DNA of 64,000 bases from Halosaccharopolyspora lacisalsi (GCF_014137975.1 NZ_JACGWZ010000003.1:27501-91500), one strand, 5' to 3'; shown: positions 1-10,340, counted from the first letter of the stretch. The notes: a model not told the origin generated them from the sequence alone. A program made the numbers and translations.

Positions 1-1268
<1,268 letters not shown>

Positions 1269-1348
1269 CCCACACCACACCGCACAGCACCACTACTCGC
1301 ATCCACCATCCGGCTCTGAAACAACAACCCCCAACCCCATACAGACTT

Positions 1349-1471
1349 GTGGTCGGTGGCCACAGCGGGGCGGGACACGCCCGGACCCATCCCGAACCCG
1401 GAAGCTAAGCCCCCCAGCGCCCAAGGTACTGCACCCCCACGGGTGTGGGAGACTCGGACACCGCCGACCAC
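1349..1471 (+). rRNA. rrf: 5S ribosomal RNA
   Basis: The 5' strand GTGGTCGGTGG pairs with the 3' strand CCGCCGACCAC to close helix I. The conserved internal segment CCCGAACCCGGAAGCTAAG sits in the expected place, so the length of about 120 nt fits the family. It is the last gene of this rRNA operon and is followed directly by a strong hairpin terminator. Confidence 0.95.
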
Positions 1472-1481
1472 ATTCACCACA

Positions 1482-1522
1482 AAGAGTGATCCCCGACCTC
1501 CCCGAGGCCGGGGATCACTCTT
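1482..1522 (+). terminator. rRNA operon terminator hairpin
   Basis: A perfect 14-bp inverted repeat (arms 1482-1495 and 1509-1522) extends through an inner CCTC/GAGG stem with a CCC loop. It begins about 10 nt after 5S and ends in TT, as expected for the end of an rRNA operon. Confidence 0.85.
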
Positions 1523-1541
1523 GTGTGCGGCCGCATTCACG

Positions 1542-1581
1542 AAGAAGTTCCCCGGCACTCCACAGTGCCGGGGAACTTCTT
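1542..1581 (-). terminator. Terminator hairpin of the rRNA methyltransferase gene
   Basis: A perfect 18-bp inverted repeat has arms 1542-1559 and 1564-1581 and a 4-nt loop. It lies 3 nt beyond the stop codon of the minus-strand methyltransferase. It is therefore the natural terminator for that gene and a second barrier for rRNA read-through. Confidence 0.85.
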
Positions 1582-1584
1582 ACG

Positions 1585-2427
1585 TCAGGAGCGGTCTTTT
1601 CCGGTTTCCCGTCGTCGCAGAACCTCGAAGCACACGGCGGCCGCGGCCGTTGCGACGTTGAGCGACTCCACGCCACCGTGCATGGGCACCGCGATCGTGC
1701 CGGTGACGCATTTCCGTACTTCATCGGAGAGTCCGGCGGTTTCACCGCCGAGAACGAAGACGGCACGGGTGCCGAAATCGATGTCGAAGATACTTTCCTC
1801 GGAATCCGCGTCGAGCGCGAACAACGGGTATCCGGCTTCGGTGAGCAGCTCGGCGGCTTCACCGGCGGTCCTGGTACGCAGCATCGGTGCGTGGAAGGCG
1901 ATCCCGGCCGAGGCTTTGACCACGAGCGGATCGACGGTGGCCACGCCACGATGAGGAAGCACGACACCGTCGATGCCGGCGGCCGTGGCGGTTCGCAGGA
2001 TCATGCCGACATTGGCGGGAGTCGTGAGCCCGTCGAGCAGGAGCAGTTTGTGCGGTGCCGTGGCTCGGTCCGCCAGCGCGTCGGTGAGTGGACGCATCCG
2101 GGGTGCGACCACATCGGCCACCACTCCCTGATCGTGGCGGCCGTTGCCCGCCAGGACTTTGACGCGGTGCGCGCTCGCCCGCTGCACGCGGACGGCGCGA
2201 TCTGCGGCGGCCTCCGCGATCTCGTTGATCGGGGCACCACCGAGACCCTCGGCGATGACGACCTTGTCCACACGCAGGTCGTAGTCGTTCAGAGCTTCGA
2301 GTACCGGTTTGCGGCCGTAGATGGTGACGAACCGGTCCCGGGGAGATACTTCGCCGGACACGCCCACAAGTGTCACATGCGCGACCGGAAGTTCCCCGAT
2401 CGCGGCCCCCACATGTGTCAATATCAT
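1585..2427 (-). CDS. TrmH/SpoU-family RNA 2'-O-ribose methyltransferase
   Basis: This is a knotted (SPOUT) S-adenosylmethionine-dependent enzyme that 2'-O-methylates rRNA or tRNA. The N-terminal substrate-binding part starts with IYGRKPVLEAL, like RlmB. The three SPOUT motifs are present in order: LDGLTTPANVGMILRTA, VLGGETAGLS, and VPMHGGVESLNVATAAA near the C-terminus. The exact target nucleotide cannot be read from sequence. The start is uncertain: ATG at 2427 is given, but it nearly collides with the divergent acyltransferase start at 2432, so a GTG near 2361 is equally plausible. It lies tail to tail with the rRNA operon. Confidence 0.85.
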   Translation of the reverse strand: MILTHVGAAIGELPVAHVTLVGVSGEVSPRDRFVTIYGRKPVLEALNDYDLRVDKVVIAEGLGGAPINEIAEAAADRAVRVQRASAHRVKVLAGNGRHDQGVVADVVAPRMRPLTDALADRATAPHKLLLLDGLTTPANVGMILRTATAAGIDGVVLPHRGVATVDPLVVKASAGIAFHAPMLRTRTAGEAAELLTEAGYPLFALDADSEESIFDIDFGTRAVFVLGGETAGLSDEVRKCVTGTIAVPMHGGVESLNVATAAAAVCFEVLRRRETGKDRS

Positions 2428-2431
2428 GACC

Positions 2432-3865
2432 ATGCCCGATCGCCTGTCCGCGCTCGACGCCTCTTTCCTGTATCTGGAGGATCCCACCACGCCCATGCAC
2501 GTGGGAGGAGTCGCCGTGTTCCGGCGGCCACGGTCCGGTTTCGACTACGACCACGTGCTGTCCCTGGTCGAACGTCGACTCGCGCTGGTGCCGCGATATC
2601 GGCAGAAGGTGTTGCCGGTGCCGGGGCGTCTCGCGCGGCCGGTGTGGGTCGACGACGAGGATTTCGACATCACCTATCACGTCCGCCGGTCGGCGCTGCC
2701 CAAGCCGGGAAGCGACGAGCAACTGCACGAGTTGACCGCTCGGGTCATGGCCCGTCAGCTCGATCACACTCGTCCGCTGTGGGAGGTCTACCTGGTGGAG
2801 GGGCTCTCGGGTAACCGGGTGGCCGTGCTGACCAAGACCCACCAGGCGATGGTGGACGGTATCGGGGCGATCGACATCGGTCAGGTGATCCTGGACACCT
2901 CTCGCAAGGGGGTGACGACCGAGGTCGACGATCTCTGGATGCCCCGGCCGCAACCGGACTCGACCCGGCTGGTCACCGATGCCGTGGTCGATGCCGTCCA
3001 ACGTCCGGGTGAGATCGTGGAGAACGTCCGTGCCGCGGCGACGGATGTCACGGCCACGGTCGGCAAGGTGGGCAAAGCCGTGGGTGGGTTGGCTTCGGCA
3101 CTGCGCACGGCTGCCGTGCCCGCTTCGGGTGGACCGCTGAACGCGGCCACGTCGACACAGCGCCGTTTCGCCGTGGCCAGGGCGCGACTGGATACCTTCC
3201 GCTCGGTACACCGAGTGCACGGAGGCAGCGTCAACGACGTCGTGCTGGCGGTGCTGTCCGGAGCACTGCGGAGCTGGTTGTTGTCGCGGGGAGAGGTCGT
3301 TTCGGCACGAACGACGGTCCGCGCCATGGTCCCCCTGTCGATCCGCGCCGGTACCGACTCGGCGGATCCCGACTACGGGCACGACGGTGGTGTGCCGGCG
3401 GGTCTCGTGGGCAGTCGAGTGTCGGCCTACCTGGTGGAACTGCCGGTGGGGGAGTCGAATCCGCGGGTGCGACTGCACCACATCGGTCATGCCATGCGTG
3501 AACACGCCGAATCGGGGCAGTCGGTGGCCGCCGACACGCTGGTACGTGTTTCCGGTTTCGCCCCGCCGACATTGCATGCGTTGGGTGCCCGAGTGGCCAA
3601 CGGTTTCTCGGACCGGTTGTTCAACGTGCTGGTCACCAACGTTCCCGGCCCCCAGGTACCGCTGTACACGGCGGGGGCGACGATGATGGAGATGTTCCCG
3701 GTGATGCCGCTGGCCAAGAACCAGACGCTGTCGATCGGTGTGACCTCCTACGACGGTGGTCTGTACTTCGGCCTCAACGGTGACCGGACGGCGATGCCGG
3801 ATGTGGACGTGCTCGCGGCAATGATCGAGGAGTCGGTGGACGAGATGATCGGGACGGTTGAGTGA
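2432..3865 (+). CDS. WS/DGAT-type wax ester synthase / diacylglycerol acyltransferase
   Basis: The 477-residue protein has the typical N-terminus MPDRLSALDASFL, the PLWEVYLVEGL block (about 115-125) and the C-terminal NVLVTNVPGPQ motif. Family members move an acyl group from acyl-CoA to an alcohol or diacylglycerol, making wax esters or triacylglycerol storage lipid. The active-site motif HHxxxDG reads H137-Q138-AMVDG, so the second histidine is glutamine. I recall similar HQ variants in actinobacterial paralogues, so activity cannot be ruled in or out. The ATG at 2432 is preferred; an in-frame ATG lies at 2426. Its stop overlaps the next start, implying translational coupling. Confidence 0.9.
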   Translation: MPDRLSALDASFLYLEDPTTPMHVGGVAVFRRPRSGFDYDHVLSLVERRLALVPRYRQKVLPVPGRLARPVWVDDEDFDITYHVRRSALPKPGSDEQLHELTARVMARQLDHTRPLWEVYLVEGLSGNRVAVLTKTHQAMVDGIGAIDIGQVILDTSRKGVTTEVDDLWMPRPQPDSTRLVTDAVVDAVQRPGEIVENVRAAATDVTATVGKVGKAVGGLASALRTAAVPASGGPLNAATSTQRRFAVARARLDTFRSVHRVHGGSVNDVVLAVLSGALRSWLLSRGEVVSARTTVRAMVPLSIRAGTDSADPDYGHDGGVPAGLVGSRVSAYLVELPVGESNPRVRLHHIGHAMREHAESGQSVAADTLVRVSGFAPPTLHALGARVANGFSDRLFNVLVTNVPGPQVPLYTAGATMMEMFPVMPLAKNQTLSIGVTSYDGGLYFGLNGDRTAMPDVDVLAAMIEESVDEMIGTVE

Positions 3866-4368
3866 TGAGGGTGTATGTGCCCGCTACGGTGCGAATGCTG
3901 AGGAGCCTTGTCGACGAGCGGCAACTGTGGCCGTTGGGCGGCACGGCTTTCGCCTTGACACCGGTGTTCCGCGAGTCCTACGCCAGCGGTGACACCGAGG
4001 AATTGGAGTACGCCGCGATGCGGGAGGCCGCGCGCGCGTCGCTGCGGCTGATCGCCTCGGAGACCGACGAGGCGGAGAAGGCCGAGTACCGCAGGGTCGT
4101 GATCTCGGTGGACAGTGAGGACGCGACACTGCGGCCGGATCTCGACGATGCCGTGGTGCGGTTGTCCGAGTCGGTGCAGTGGGAACAGCTCGCCGCGGTG
4201 CACATGGACGCGGAGGACGCCGAGGACGCGGTGCGCGTGGCGGCCGCCGTGATCGACGCGGCCGACCTCGGTGACGAGGAGGCGGAACTGGCGCTCGGGG
4301 ATGCCGAGGACCACGAGCTGGCTTGGTACGCACCGCAGGAGGTCCCGTTCGTCCTCGAACTCATGTGA
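3865..4368 (+). CDS. Small acidic DUF6912-type protein
   Basis: The 167-residue protein begins MRVYVPATVRMLR and is very rich in Asp and Glu in its second half (for example the DAEDAEDA run). The start ATG shares one base with the TGA of the acyltransferase, so the two are probably co-translated. I recognise it as the uncharacterised actinobacterial family now called DUF6912; no catalytic motif, signal peptide or membrane segment is visible. Its link with the acyltransferase is positional only. A GTG three bases upstream is an alternative start. Confidence 0.8.
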   Translation: MRVYVPATVRMLRSLVDERQLWPLGGTAFALTPVFRESYASGDTEELEYAAMREAARASLRLIASETDEAEKAEYRRVVISVDSEDATLRPDLDDAVVRLSESVQWEQLAAVHMDAEDAEDAVRVAAAVIDAADLGDEEAELALGDAEDHELAWYAPQEVPFVLELM

Positions 4369-4414
4369 GCCGGGAGGCCCGGCGGTCTCCCCACCGGGTC
4401 GTCGGGTCACCGGA

Positions 4415-5247
4415 TCACTTCGGGGGCTGTGAGATCCCCGGGACCTTCGGCATCGCCGATTCCCGGACCTTCTCCGGCGGCGGCACGGTGATCTTCACCG
4501 GCTCGCCCCAGTCGGAGTAGGTGATGGTGGTGGTCGTCTCCGGTACCTGGCGTCCCATGACCGTCATCGGAGGAGTGACCGACTCGACCCTCGCCGGAAG
4601 TCGTTCCGGGCCGATCCAGATCGTCTGGTTCAACTCGGTGACGCCCGCCTTGGTGAGCATCTGGTAGCTCTTCTCGGCGAGTTCGTTGCGCTGGGAGTCC
4701 ACCTTGCTCAGGTCCGTGCTGATCTCGTAGCGAGTCGTCTGCTCGCCGTTGACCTTCTTCCTGGGCGGTGTCGGTGATGGTCGACCCGGGCGGCAGCATG
4801 GCCTCGAGGTCGGAGAACTTCCCCATCCGGCCCATCTGGCCCATGCTCTGCCCCATCGGGCCGTCGGAGTCGAAGCTCATCTTCACCCACGGCTTGCTCG
4901 GATCGGTCGTGCTGGGGGGGTATGACGTGCATGGCCTTCTCGGTCACGACCGTGGGGGCCATACCATCGCAGGACATCTTCGGTTCGGCGAAGTCGACCA
5001 GACACTGCTGCTTGCTCGCTCTCGCCATGCCGGGCATGCCGCCCGCGACGTCGACGTTCATGGCGACGGTCTGCTTCTCGTCCATCGAACCGGTGGCCTT
5101 GGACACCAGTGAGGAGATGTTGCTGACGGGAGTGACGGACTCCTGTCCGCCGTTCCCGGGCTGGTTCGTGCCCGTGGACTGGCCACCGCAGGCACTCAGT
5201 GTCGTCACGAGCGCGAGGCTCGACGCTGCGAGGACCGCACGACGCAC
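4415..5247 (-). pseudogene. Lipoprotein gene with two apparent frameshifts (LppX/LprAFG-like)
   Basis: The N-terminus MRRAVLAASSLALVTTLSAC is a lipoprotein signal with lipobox LSAC, followed by a Gly/Ser/Thr linker. Protein-like sequence then continues through three different frames. The first frame runs to AMHVIPP, the second resumes with STTDPSKPWVKMSFDSDG and ends near GSTITDTA, and the third resumes with RKKVNGEQTTRYEIS and runs to the stop. Each junction needs one base removed: the first sits at a run of seven G at 4914-4920, the second near 4760-4775. The restored product would be about 276 residues, resembling cell-wall lipoproteins of the LppX/LprAFG type. Recent mutation and sequencing error are both possible. 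Confidence 0.75.
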
Positions 5248-5328
5248 GAGGGGCCTCGCCGACTCGTTCCAGCTGGAAGCTAGCGGCCTCCGGTGGTGCG
5301 GCGTGGCCTTTTCGCGAAACCGTTGTGA

Positions 5329-6342
5329 CTACGAACTGCGCCCGGCCTGGGAAAGCAGCAGGTGGCGCAGGGAGGCGAGTTGCTCGCTGCTGCCTCCTTC
5401 CGAGGCGACGAAGGTGTCCAGGTGGCAGTCCGGGTCCTCGGCCCCGCCCAGATGACCACAGTTCGGTGGGCACTCCTCGGCCGCCGCGGAGAACCCCTCG
5501 AAGGCCGCGATCACATCTCCGGGGGTGACGTGGGCCAGGCCGAACGAGCGGATACCGGGAGTGTCGATCACCCATCCGCGCGCGGGAGCGGGCAGTGCCA
5601 TGGCCACTGTCGAGGTGGAGACGTGGCGCCCCTTGCCGACACCACTGACTTCGCCGGTGGTGCGCCCGGCTTCCGGAACCAGGCGGTTGACCAGCGTGGA
5701 CTTGCCGACTCCCGAATGGCCCACGAGGGCGGAGACGCGGCCGCCGAGTCGTTGCCGCAGCTCTTCGGGAGGGGTGTCCATTCGGCTGGTGATGATCGGC
5801 AGGTCGAGCGCGGAGTACGTCTCGATCCACTCGTCCGGCGAGGCCAGGTCCGCCTTGGTCAGGCACAGCACGGGTGCCAGCCCTCCTGCGTAGGCGGCGA
5901 CCAGGCACCGGTCGATGAACCCCGTCCTGGGGGGTGGATCGGCCAGGGCCGTGACGATGACGAGCTGTTCGGCGTTGGCCACCACGATCCGCTCGTACGG
6001 GTCGGTGTCGTCGGCCGTGCGGCGCAGGACGCTGCTTCGCTCGTGGACCCGCACGATCCGGGCGAGGGTGCCGGTACCGCCGGAGGTGTCACCGACCAGG
6101 CCGACGTGGTCACCGACGGCGATCGGCGTGCGGCCCAGTTCCTTCGCCCGCATCGCCACGACGATCCGTTCCGGTTCGCCCGCCAGCGCACAGGTCCACC
6201 GTCCGCGGTCGACGGCGACGACCATCGCCCGCTGGGCATCGGCGTGTTCGGGACGGCGCTTGCTGCGTGGCCGGCTGCCACGGCGCCCCGGGCGCACCCG
6301 CACGTCGGACTCGTCGAGGTCCTGCCAGCCGCGCTTGCCCAT
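5329..6342 (-). CDS. rsgA: Ribosome small-subunit-dependent GTPase RsgA
   Basis: The 337-residue circularly permuted GTPase acts late in 30S assembly. An OB-fold-like N-terminal part is followed by G4 (LTKADL), then G1 (GHSGVGKST), then G3 (DTPGIRSFGL), the order diagnostic of RsgA. The C-terminal zinc site CPPNCGH...C is present. The ATG shares one base with the aroA stop (TGATG), so it is translationally coupled behind aroA. aroA next to rsgA is a conserved actinobacterial arrangement. Confidence 0.95.
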   Translation of the reverse strand: MGKRGWQDLDESDVRVRPGRRGSRPRSKRRPEHADAQRAMVVAVDRGRWTCALAGEPERIVVAMRAKELGRTPIAVGDHVGLVGDTSGGTGTLARIVRVHERSSVLRRTADDTDPYERIVVANAEQLVIVTALADPPPRTGFIDRCLVAAYAGGLAPVLCLTKADLASPDEWIETYSALDLPIITSRMDTPPEELRQRLGGRVSALVGHSGVGKSTLVNRLVPEAGRTTGEVSGVGKGRHVSTSTVAMALPAPARGWVIDTPGIRSFGLAHVTPGDVIAAFEGFSAAAEECPPNCGHLGGAEDPDCHLDTFVASEGGSSEQLASLRHLLLSQAGRSS

Positions 6343-7628
6343 CAGCTCACCGGATCCAGCAGCGTCGACCACATGCCCGTGAAATCGGGCAACGTCTTCG
6401 ACGTGGTGGTGATGTCGTCGAGTGTGATCCCCGGAACGCGCAGGCCGAGGATGGCACCGGCCGTGGCCATTCGGTGATCGGCGTAGGAGTGCCACGTACC
6501 ACCGTGCAACGGGCGTGGTTCTATCAGCAATCCGTCGTCGGTTTGCTGCACGGAGCTGCCCAGCGAGTTCAGCTCGTGCTGCAGGGCGGCGAGCCTGTCG
6601 GTCTCGTGTCCGCGCAGGTGCGCGATGCCGCGCAGCCTGGAGGAGCCGTGTGCGCACGCGGCCATCGCGGCCACTGTCGGGGTGAGCTCGCCCACCGCGT
6701 GAAGGTCGACGTCGGCTCCCTCCAGCTTTTCCGGACCTGTCACGGTCAGGCCGGCGCCGTCGAGCCGGACGTGGACACCCATCCGCTCGAGGATGTCGCG
6801 GATCGCGTCTCCGGCCTGGTTGGTGTGCTCCGGCCACCCGGGGACGGTGACCTCGCCCGCGGTCACCGCGGCGGCTGCCAGGAACGGCGTGGCATTGGAC
6901 AGGTCGGGCTCGACGTCGAGGTCGAGCGGATCGACCGGACCGGGTTTCACTCGCCAGACGTCGGGTTGCCGGTCGTCGACCTCGACTCCGGCGGCTCGCA
7001 GCATGGTCACCGTCATGTCGATGTGCGGCAGCGACGGTACGGATTCGCCCTCGTGGACGAGGGTGATGCCGTGGTCGAAACGCGCGGCCGACAGCAGCAG
7101 CCCGGAGACGAACTGCGAGGAGGCCGAGGCGTCGATGGTGACTCTGCCTCCCGGAAGGGCCCCCTGGCCCCGCACCTCGAACGGGAGGGCGGTGCCCTCG
7201 ATGTCGGCCCCCAGCGCGCGCAGACCGTCGAGAACCGTGGACAGTGGCCGCTTCCGGGCCTGCGGGTCGCCGTCGAACGTGACGGGGCCCGTGGCCAGGC
7301 TGGCGAGGGGAGGAACGAAGCGCATCACGGTGCCGGCGAGTCCGCAGTCCACCTCGGCGGGGCCGTGGGGGGAGACGGGGGTGATCAGCCATTCATCCCG
7401 TGGTCCGTCGGTGATGCGGGTCCCCAGCGCTCGTAGTGCCGCGGCCATCAGTTCGGTGTCCCTGCTGCGCAGCGGACCGTGCAGGGTCGAGGGGCCGTCG
7501 GCGAGCGCGGCCAGGACCAGCGCGCGGTTGGTGAGGGACTTCGAACCGGGGATCGTGACGGTGGCGCGTACTGCGTCACGGGCCACCGGGGCGGACCAGG
7601 GATGGCTCATGGGCATATCGTCGCGCAT
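6342..7628 (-). CDS. aroA: 3-phosphoshikimate 1-carboxyvinyltransferase (EPSP synthase)
   Basis: The enzyme joins shikimate-3-phosphate and phosphoenolpyruvate in the shikimate pathway. Visible motifs are [11 protein letters not shown] near the N-terminus, [29 protein letters not shown], and the C-terminal [11 protein letters not shown]. The length of 428 residues is normal. The start is uncertain among three close ATGs (7628, 7616, 7610), none with a clear Shine-Dalgarno sequence. It is the first gene of the aroA-rsgA pair and is divergent from the SRAP gene. Confidence 0.95.
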   Translation of the reverse strand: MRDDMPMSHPWSAPVARDAVRATVTIPGSKSLTNRALVLAALADGPSTLHGPLRSRDTELMAAALRALGTRITDGPRDEWLITPVSPHGPAEVDCGLAGTVMRFVPPLASLATGPVTFDGDPQARKRPLSTVLDGLRALGADIEGTALPFEVRGQGALPGGRVTIDASASSQFVSGLLLSAARFDHGITLVHEGESVPSLPHIDMTVTMLRAAGVEVDDRQPDVWRVKPGPVDPLDLDVEPDLSNATPFLAAAAVTAGEVTVPGWPEHTNQAGDAIRDILERMGVHVRLDGAGLTVTGPEKLEGADVDLHAVGELTPTVAAMAACAHGSSRLRGIAHLRGHETDRLAALQHELNSLGSSVQQTDDGLLIEPRPLHGGTWHSYADHRMATAGAILGLRVPGITLDDITTTSKTLPDFTGMWSTLLDPVS

Positions 7629-7731
7629 CGCGGCAGCGGGGACAGGTCACGGGGTCGCCACCGGCCTGTTCACCTGTCAGGATACGAACATACGGCCGAG
7701 TGGTCGGGTGGCGAGGAGGTGCCACAGGCGG

Positions 7732-8460
7732 ATGTGCGGACGGTATGCCTCGAACAGGAGTCCCGCCACACTGGCCGGGGACTTCGGCGCCGTGGACGCC
7801 ACCGGGGACGACGCTCCCGGGGCCGACCACAACATCGCTCCGACGAAGCCGGTGCTCAGCGTCGTGCAGCGGCATCCCATGGACTCCGACGGCAACCGGG
7901 ACCCGTCCCGGAGCGAACGCAGTGTTCGGGTGATGCGGTGGGGTCTGGTCCCGAAGTGGGTGAAGGACCCCGCCACCGGAAGCCAGATGATCAACGCCAG
8001 GGCCGAGACGGTGACCGAGAAACCCTCCTTCCGCGGGGCGATCAGGTACTACCGGTGCCTGCTGCCCGCCGACGGGTGGTACGAGTGGAAGCGCGACGAG
8101 ACGCCGAAGCAGCCGTACTTCATCACCCCGCGGGACGGTTCCGGTCTGGCGATGGCCGGGATCTGGGCGACACGGCGGGACCCCGAGCTGCCCGCGGAGG
8201 CCCCTCCGCTGGTGACCTGTGCCGTGCTGACCACGGCGGCGGTGGGGGAGCTGGCCGGCGTGCACGAGCGGATGCCGATGGTGCTGCCCTCGTCGACGTG
8301 GTCGCACTGGCTGGACCCGGACGTCGGGGACGTCGACGAGTTGCTCGGCCCGCCGTCGACGGAACTGGTCGAGGGGCTCGAGCTGCGTCCGGTCTCGCGT
8401 GCGGTGAACAACGTGCGCAACAACGGTGCCGGGCTGACCGAACGGGTCGAGGCGTCATGA
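7732..8460 (+). CDS. SRAP domain protein (YedK/HMCES-like abasic-site DNA-protein crosslinker)
   Basis: The 242-residue protein starts MCGRY, so Cys2 becomes the new N-terminus and can crosslink abasic sites in single-stranded DNA, as known for YedK and HMCES. The other SRAP active-site blocks are visible: INARAET (Asn), PADGWYEWK (Glu) and VHERMPMVL (His). The start is fixed by the catalytic Cys2 and by a GAGGAGG ribosome-binding site at 7713-7719. Its stop overlaps the ATG of the next gene (ATGA). Confidence 0.93.
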   Translation: MCGRYASNRSPATLAGDFGAVDATGDDAPGADHNIAPTKPVLSVVQRHPMDSDGNRDPSRSERSVRVMRWGLVPKWVKDPATGSQMINARAETVTEKPSFRGAIRYYRCLLPADGWYEWKRDETPKQPYFITPRDGSGLAMAGIWATRRDPELPAEAPPLVTCAVLTTAAVGELAGVHERMPMVLPSSTWSHWLDPDVGDVDELLGPPSTELVEGLELRPVSRAVNNVRNNGAGLTERVEAS

Positions 8461-9068
8461 CCAGGATCGAGGTCCCGACACCGCACGGCCCGGCCCGGGC
8501 CGAGCTGCACTTCGCCGAGGAGGGGCGTGCGGCGTTGTTGCTCGGTCACGGTGCAGGTGGGGGTACGGAGGCCCCGGACCTGGTGGCCGTCACCCGGGCG
8601 GCCACCAGTGCGGGCGTGCACGTGGCACTGGTCGAACAGCCCTACCGGGTGGCGGGCCGCAAGGCGCCCGCCCCGGCACGGCAGCTCGATACGGCGTGGC
8701 TGACCGTCGCCGAGGACCTGGGGCAGCGCTGGTTCGCCGAGCTGCCCCTGATCTTCGGTGGACGTTCCTCGGGAGCGCGTGTCGCCTGCCGCACGGCCGA
8801 GGAGGGTACGGCATCGGCCGTGCTGTGCCTGGCGTTCCCGCTGCACCCTCCGGGGAGGCCGGAGAAGAGCAGGCAGGCCGAACTCGACGGGGTGGACCTC
8901 CCCGTGTTGGTGGTGCAGGGGGAGCGCGACTCGTTCGGCCAGTCGACCCCCACCCACAGCCGCGAGGTGGTCCTGGTCGCCGGTGACCACTCGTTGAAGG
9001 CCGATTCCGATGCCGTCTCCCGCGCGGTCAGCGAGTGGCTCGGCAGAATCCTGCGCCTGCTCGACTGA
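8457..9068 (+). CDS. Alpha/beta-hydrolase, KANL3/TEX30-like
   Basis: The 203-residue protein has an early LLGHGAGGG oxyanion loop, the nucleophile elbow GGRSSGARVA (GxSxG), an acid in VQGERDSFG and a late AGDHSL histidine, giving a complete Ser-Asp-His triad. This matches the small KANL3/TEX30-type hydrolase family, whose bacterial substrates are unknown to me. It overlaps the SRAP gene by four bases (ATGA), which implies coupled translation. No signal peptide is present, so it is cytoplasmic. Confidence 0.85.
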   Translation: MTRIEVPTPHGPARAELHFAEEGRAALLLGHGAGGGTEAPDLVAVTRAATSAGVHVALVEQPYRVAGRKAPAPARQLDTAWLTVAEDLGQRWFAELPLIFGGRSSGARVACRTAEEGTASAVLCLAFPLHPPGRPEKSRQAELDGVDLPVLVVQGERDSFGQSTPTHSREVVLVAGDHSLKADSDAVSRAVSEWLGRILRLLD

Positions 9069-9076
9069 GGTCGCGT

Positions 9077-9562
9077 TCAGTCCCGCCGAGCGGTGATGGT
9101 GGCGACGGTGGCCCCGGTCAGGCGGACCAGCTCGTCGGGAGCGAGCTCGATTTCCAGCCCGCGTCGCCCGGCGCTGCAGTAGATGGTGTCGAACCTCGTG
9201 GCCGAGATGTCGAGCACGGTCGGTGAGCGGCGCTTTTGGCCCAGCGGGGAGATCCCTCCGCTGACGTAGCCGGTCACGCGCTCGGCGTCCGGTTCCGGGG
9301 CGAGTCCGGCCTTCTTGCCCGCACGAGCCGCTGCGAGGGCCTTGAGGTCGAGTGAGCCCGGCACCGGGACCACCGCGATCGTGAGCGTGCCGTCGACCTC
9401 GGCGACGAGGGTTTTGAAGACCCGTTCGGGCGAGGCCCCGAGCGCCTCGGCGGCCTCCTGCCCGTAGGAGGTGCTGCGAGGGTCGTGCTCGTAGGCGTGT
9501 ACGTGGTGTGCGACGCGCCGTCGGGCCAGCAGCGCCGTTGCCGGAGTGCCCCGTCCCGCCAT
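9077..9562 (-). CDS. YbaK/EbsC-family aminoacyl-tRNA deacylase
   Basis: The 161-residue protein is a trans-editing deacylase of the YbaK family, which hydrolyses mischarged Cys- or Pro-tRNA(Pro). The N-terminus begins with a TPATALLARRRV-type block and YEHD. The conserved basic residue sits in ERVFKTLVAEVDG, and GYVSGGISPLGQKRR is the hallmark YbaK loop. The ATG at 9562 has no Shine-Dalgarno but a TACGCT hexamer just upstream, so the transcript may be leaderless. It is convergent with the hydrolase, with only 8 nt between stops. Confidence 0.92.
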   Translation of the reverse strand: MAGRGTPATALLARRRVAHHVHAYEHDPRSTSYGQEAAEALGASPERVFKTLVAEVDGTLTIAVVPVPGSLDLKALAAARAGKKAGLAPEPDAERVTGYVSGGISPLGQKRRSPTVLDISATRFDTIYCSAGRRGLEIELAPDELVRLTGATVATITARRD

Positions 9563-9859
9563 GCGACGAGCGTAGGCGAGCGGCCGGTGGCGGCGTGGTA
9601 GGGGTTTTCGACTGTTCGTGGTCGTGTGTCCGTGTGGGTCACAGCGTGTCAGTGCGTGCGTTGTCCGGGTGGGCGTTCGTGGCGTCGGGTGTGGAGTGCG
9701 ATGGATTCCTCGTCGGTGGGAGGTGCGGGACCGCTGTGTCACGCTGATTCCGGGAATCTCCGCTGCTGGGGGCCACACCATCCAGATGCCCGGTGTTCGG
9801 GTGCGGCAGCGTTGTGATCACGTGACGTGTCGGGTGGGGGTGACCGGGACGGGGCGGTG

Positions 9860-10290
9860 CGCACCCACGAGTCGCCCCGCGAACTGGCCCGGCACGGGCA
9901 GCGGGGCACCGCCCGCATCCGGTCGGCCACGGTCTCGTTCCGCCGGGGGCGGTGGCAGGTGTCGTTGTCCGTGGAAATCGAACGACGCGAGTCGGAACCG
10001 ACCCCGGGACGGCACGGTCGGGGTGAAGTCGCTGGCGGTGCTGTCGCCCGGGGAGGTCATCGCCAACCCCGTCACCTGCGATCACTGCGGCTGCCGCGCT
10101 GATCCCGACCTCAACGCCGCCCGCAACCTCGCCAGCCCGGCCAAGACCACGGACACCACGTCCTCCCCGAATTGCGGGGCGACGCAAAACGAGCCCGCCG
10201 GAAACCCCCGTAAGACCACCACACCCGAGGGTGCGCCGGGCACCGGGCACCGCCCGGGAAGGCCCCGCCCCAGGGCCGGGCCAACGCCGC
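9860..10290 (+). pseudogene. Decayed, internally deleted TnpB (IS200/IS605-IS607 accessory nuclease)
   Basis: TnpB-like protein sequence is split over two frames. RIRSATVSFRRGRWQVSLSV matches the segment before the RuvC core. After a frameshift near 9995-10015 it resumes as VGVKSLAVLSPGEVIANP, the usual RuvC-I strand but lacking the catalytic Asp-Leu pair. It then jumps directly to CDHCGCRADPDLNAARNLA, the C-terminal zinc-ribbon/RuvC-III block. At least 100 residues in between are deleted. The Cys/Pro/Thr-rich tail up to about 10290 looks native. No tyrosine transposase or intact element end was found, so this is a dead remnant. Confidence 0.8.
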
Positions 10291-10340
10291 GTAGCAATAC
10301 GACAGCTCAGGACGGACACGCTTTCACGCACTTCCTGAAC

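Noticed and set aside
1269-1348. A tRNA gene between 23S and 5S rRNA
   Set aside because: The 80-bp spacer shows no cloverleaf arms or T-loop consensus.
4415-5247. Programmed ribosomal frameshifting to explain the lipoprotein gene
   Set aside because: Two shifts in the same direction would be needed, and no slippery heptamer with downstream structure is evident; mutation or sequencing error is simpler.
5310-5319. TTTCGCGAAA after rsgA as a further copy of the palindromic repeat family
   Set aside because: It lacks the GG...CC arms and the GCGC centre of the other five, so it is more likely a chance short palindrome.
9860-10290. A working TnpB or CRISPR-associated nuclease locus
   Set aside because: The RuvC core is deleted, the frame is broken, and no repeat-spacer array is present anywhere in the window.
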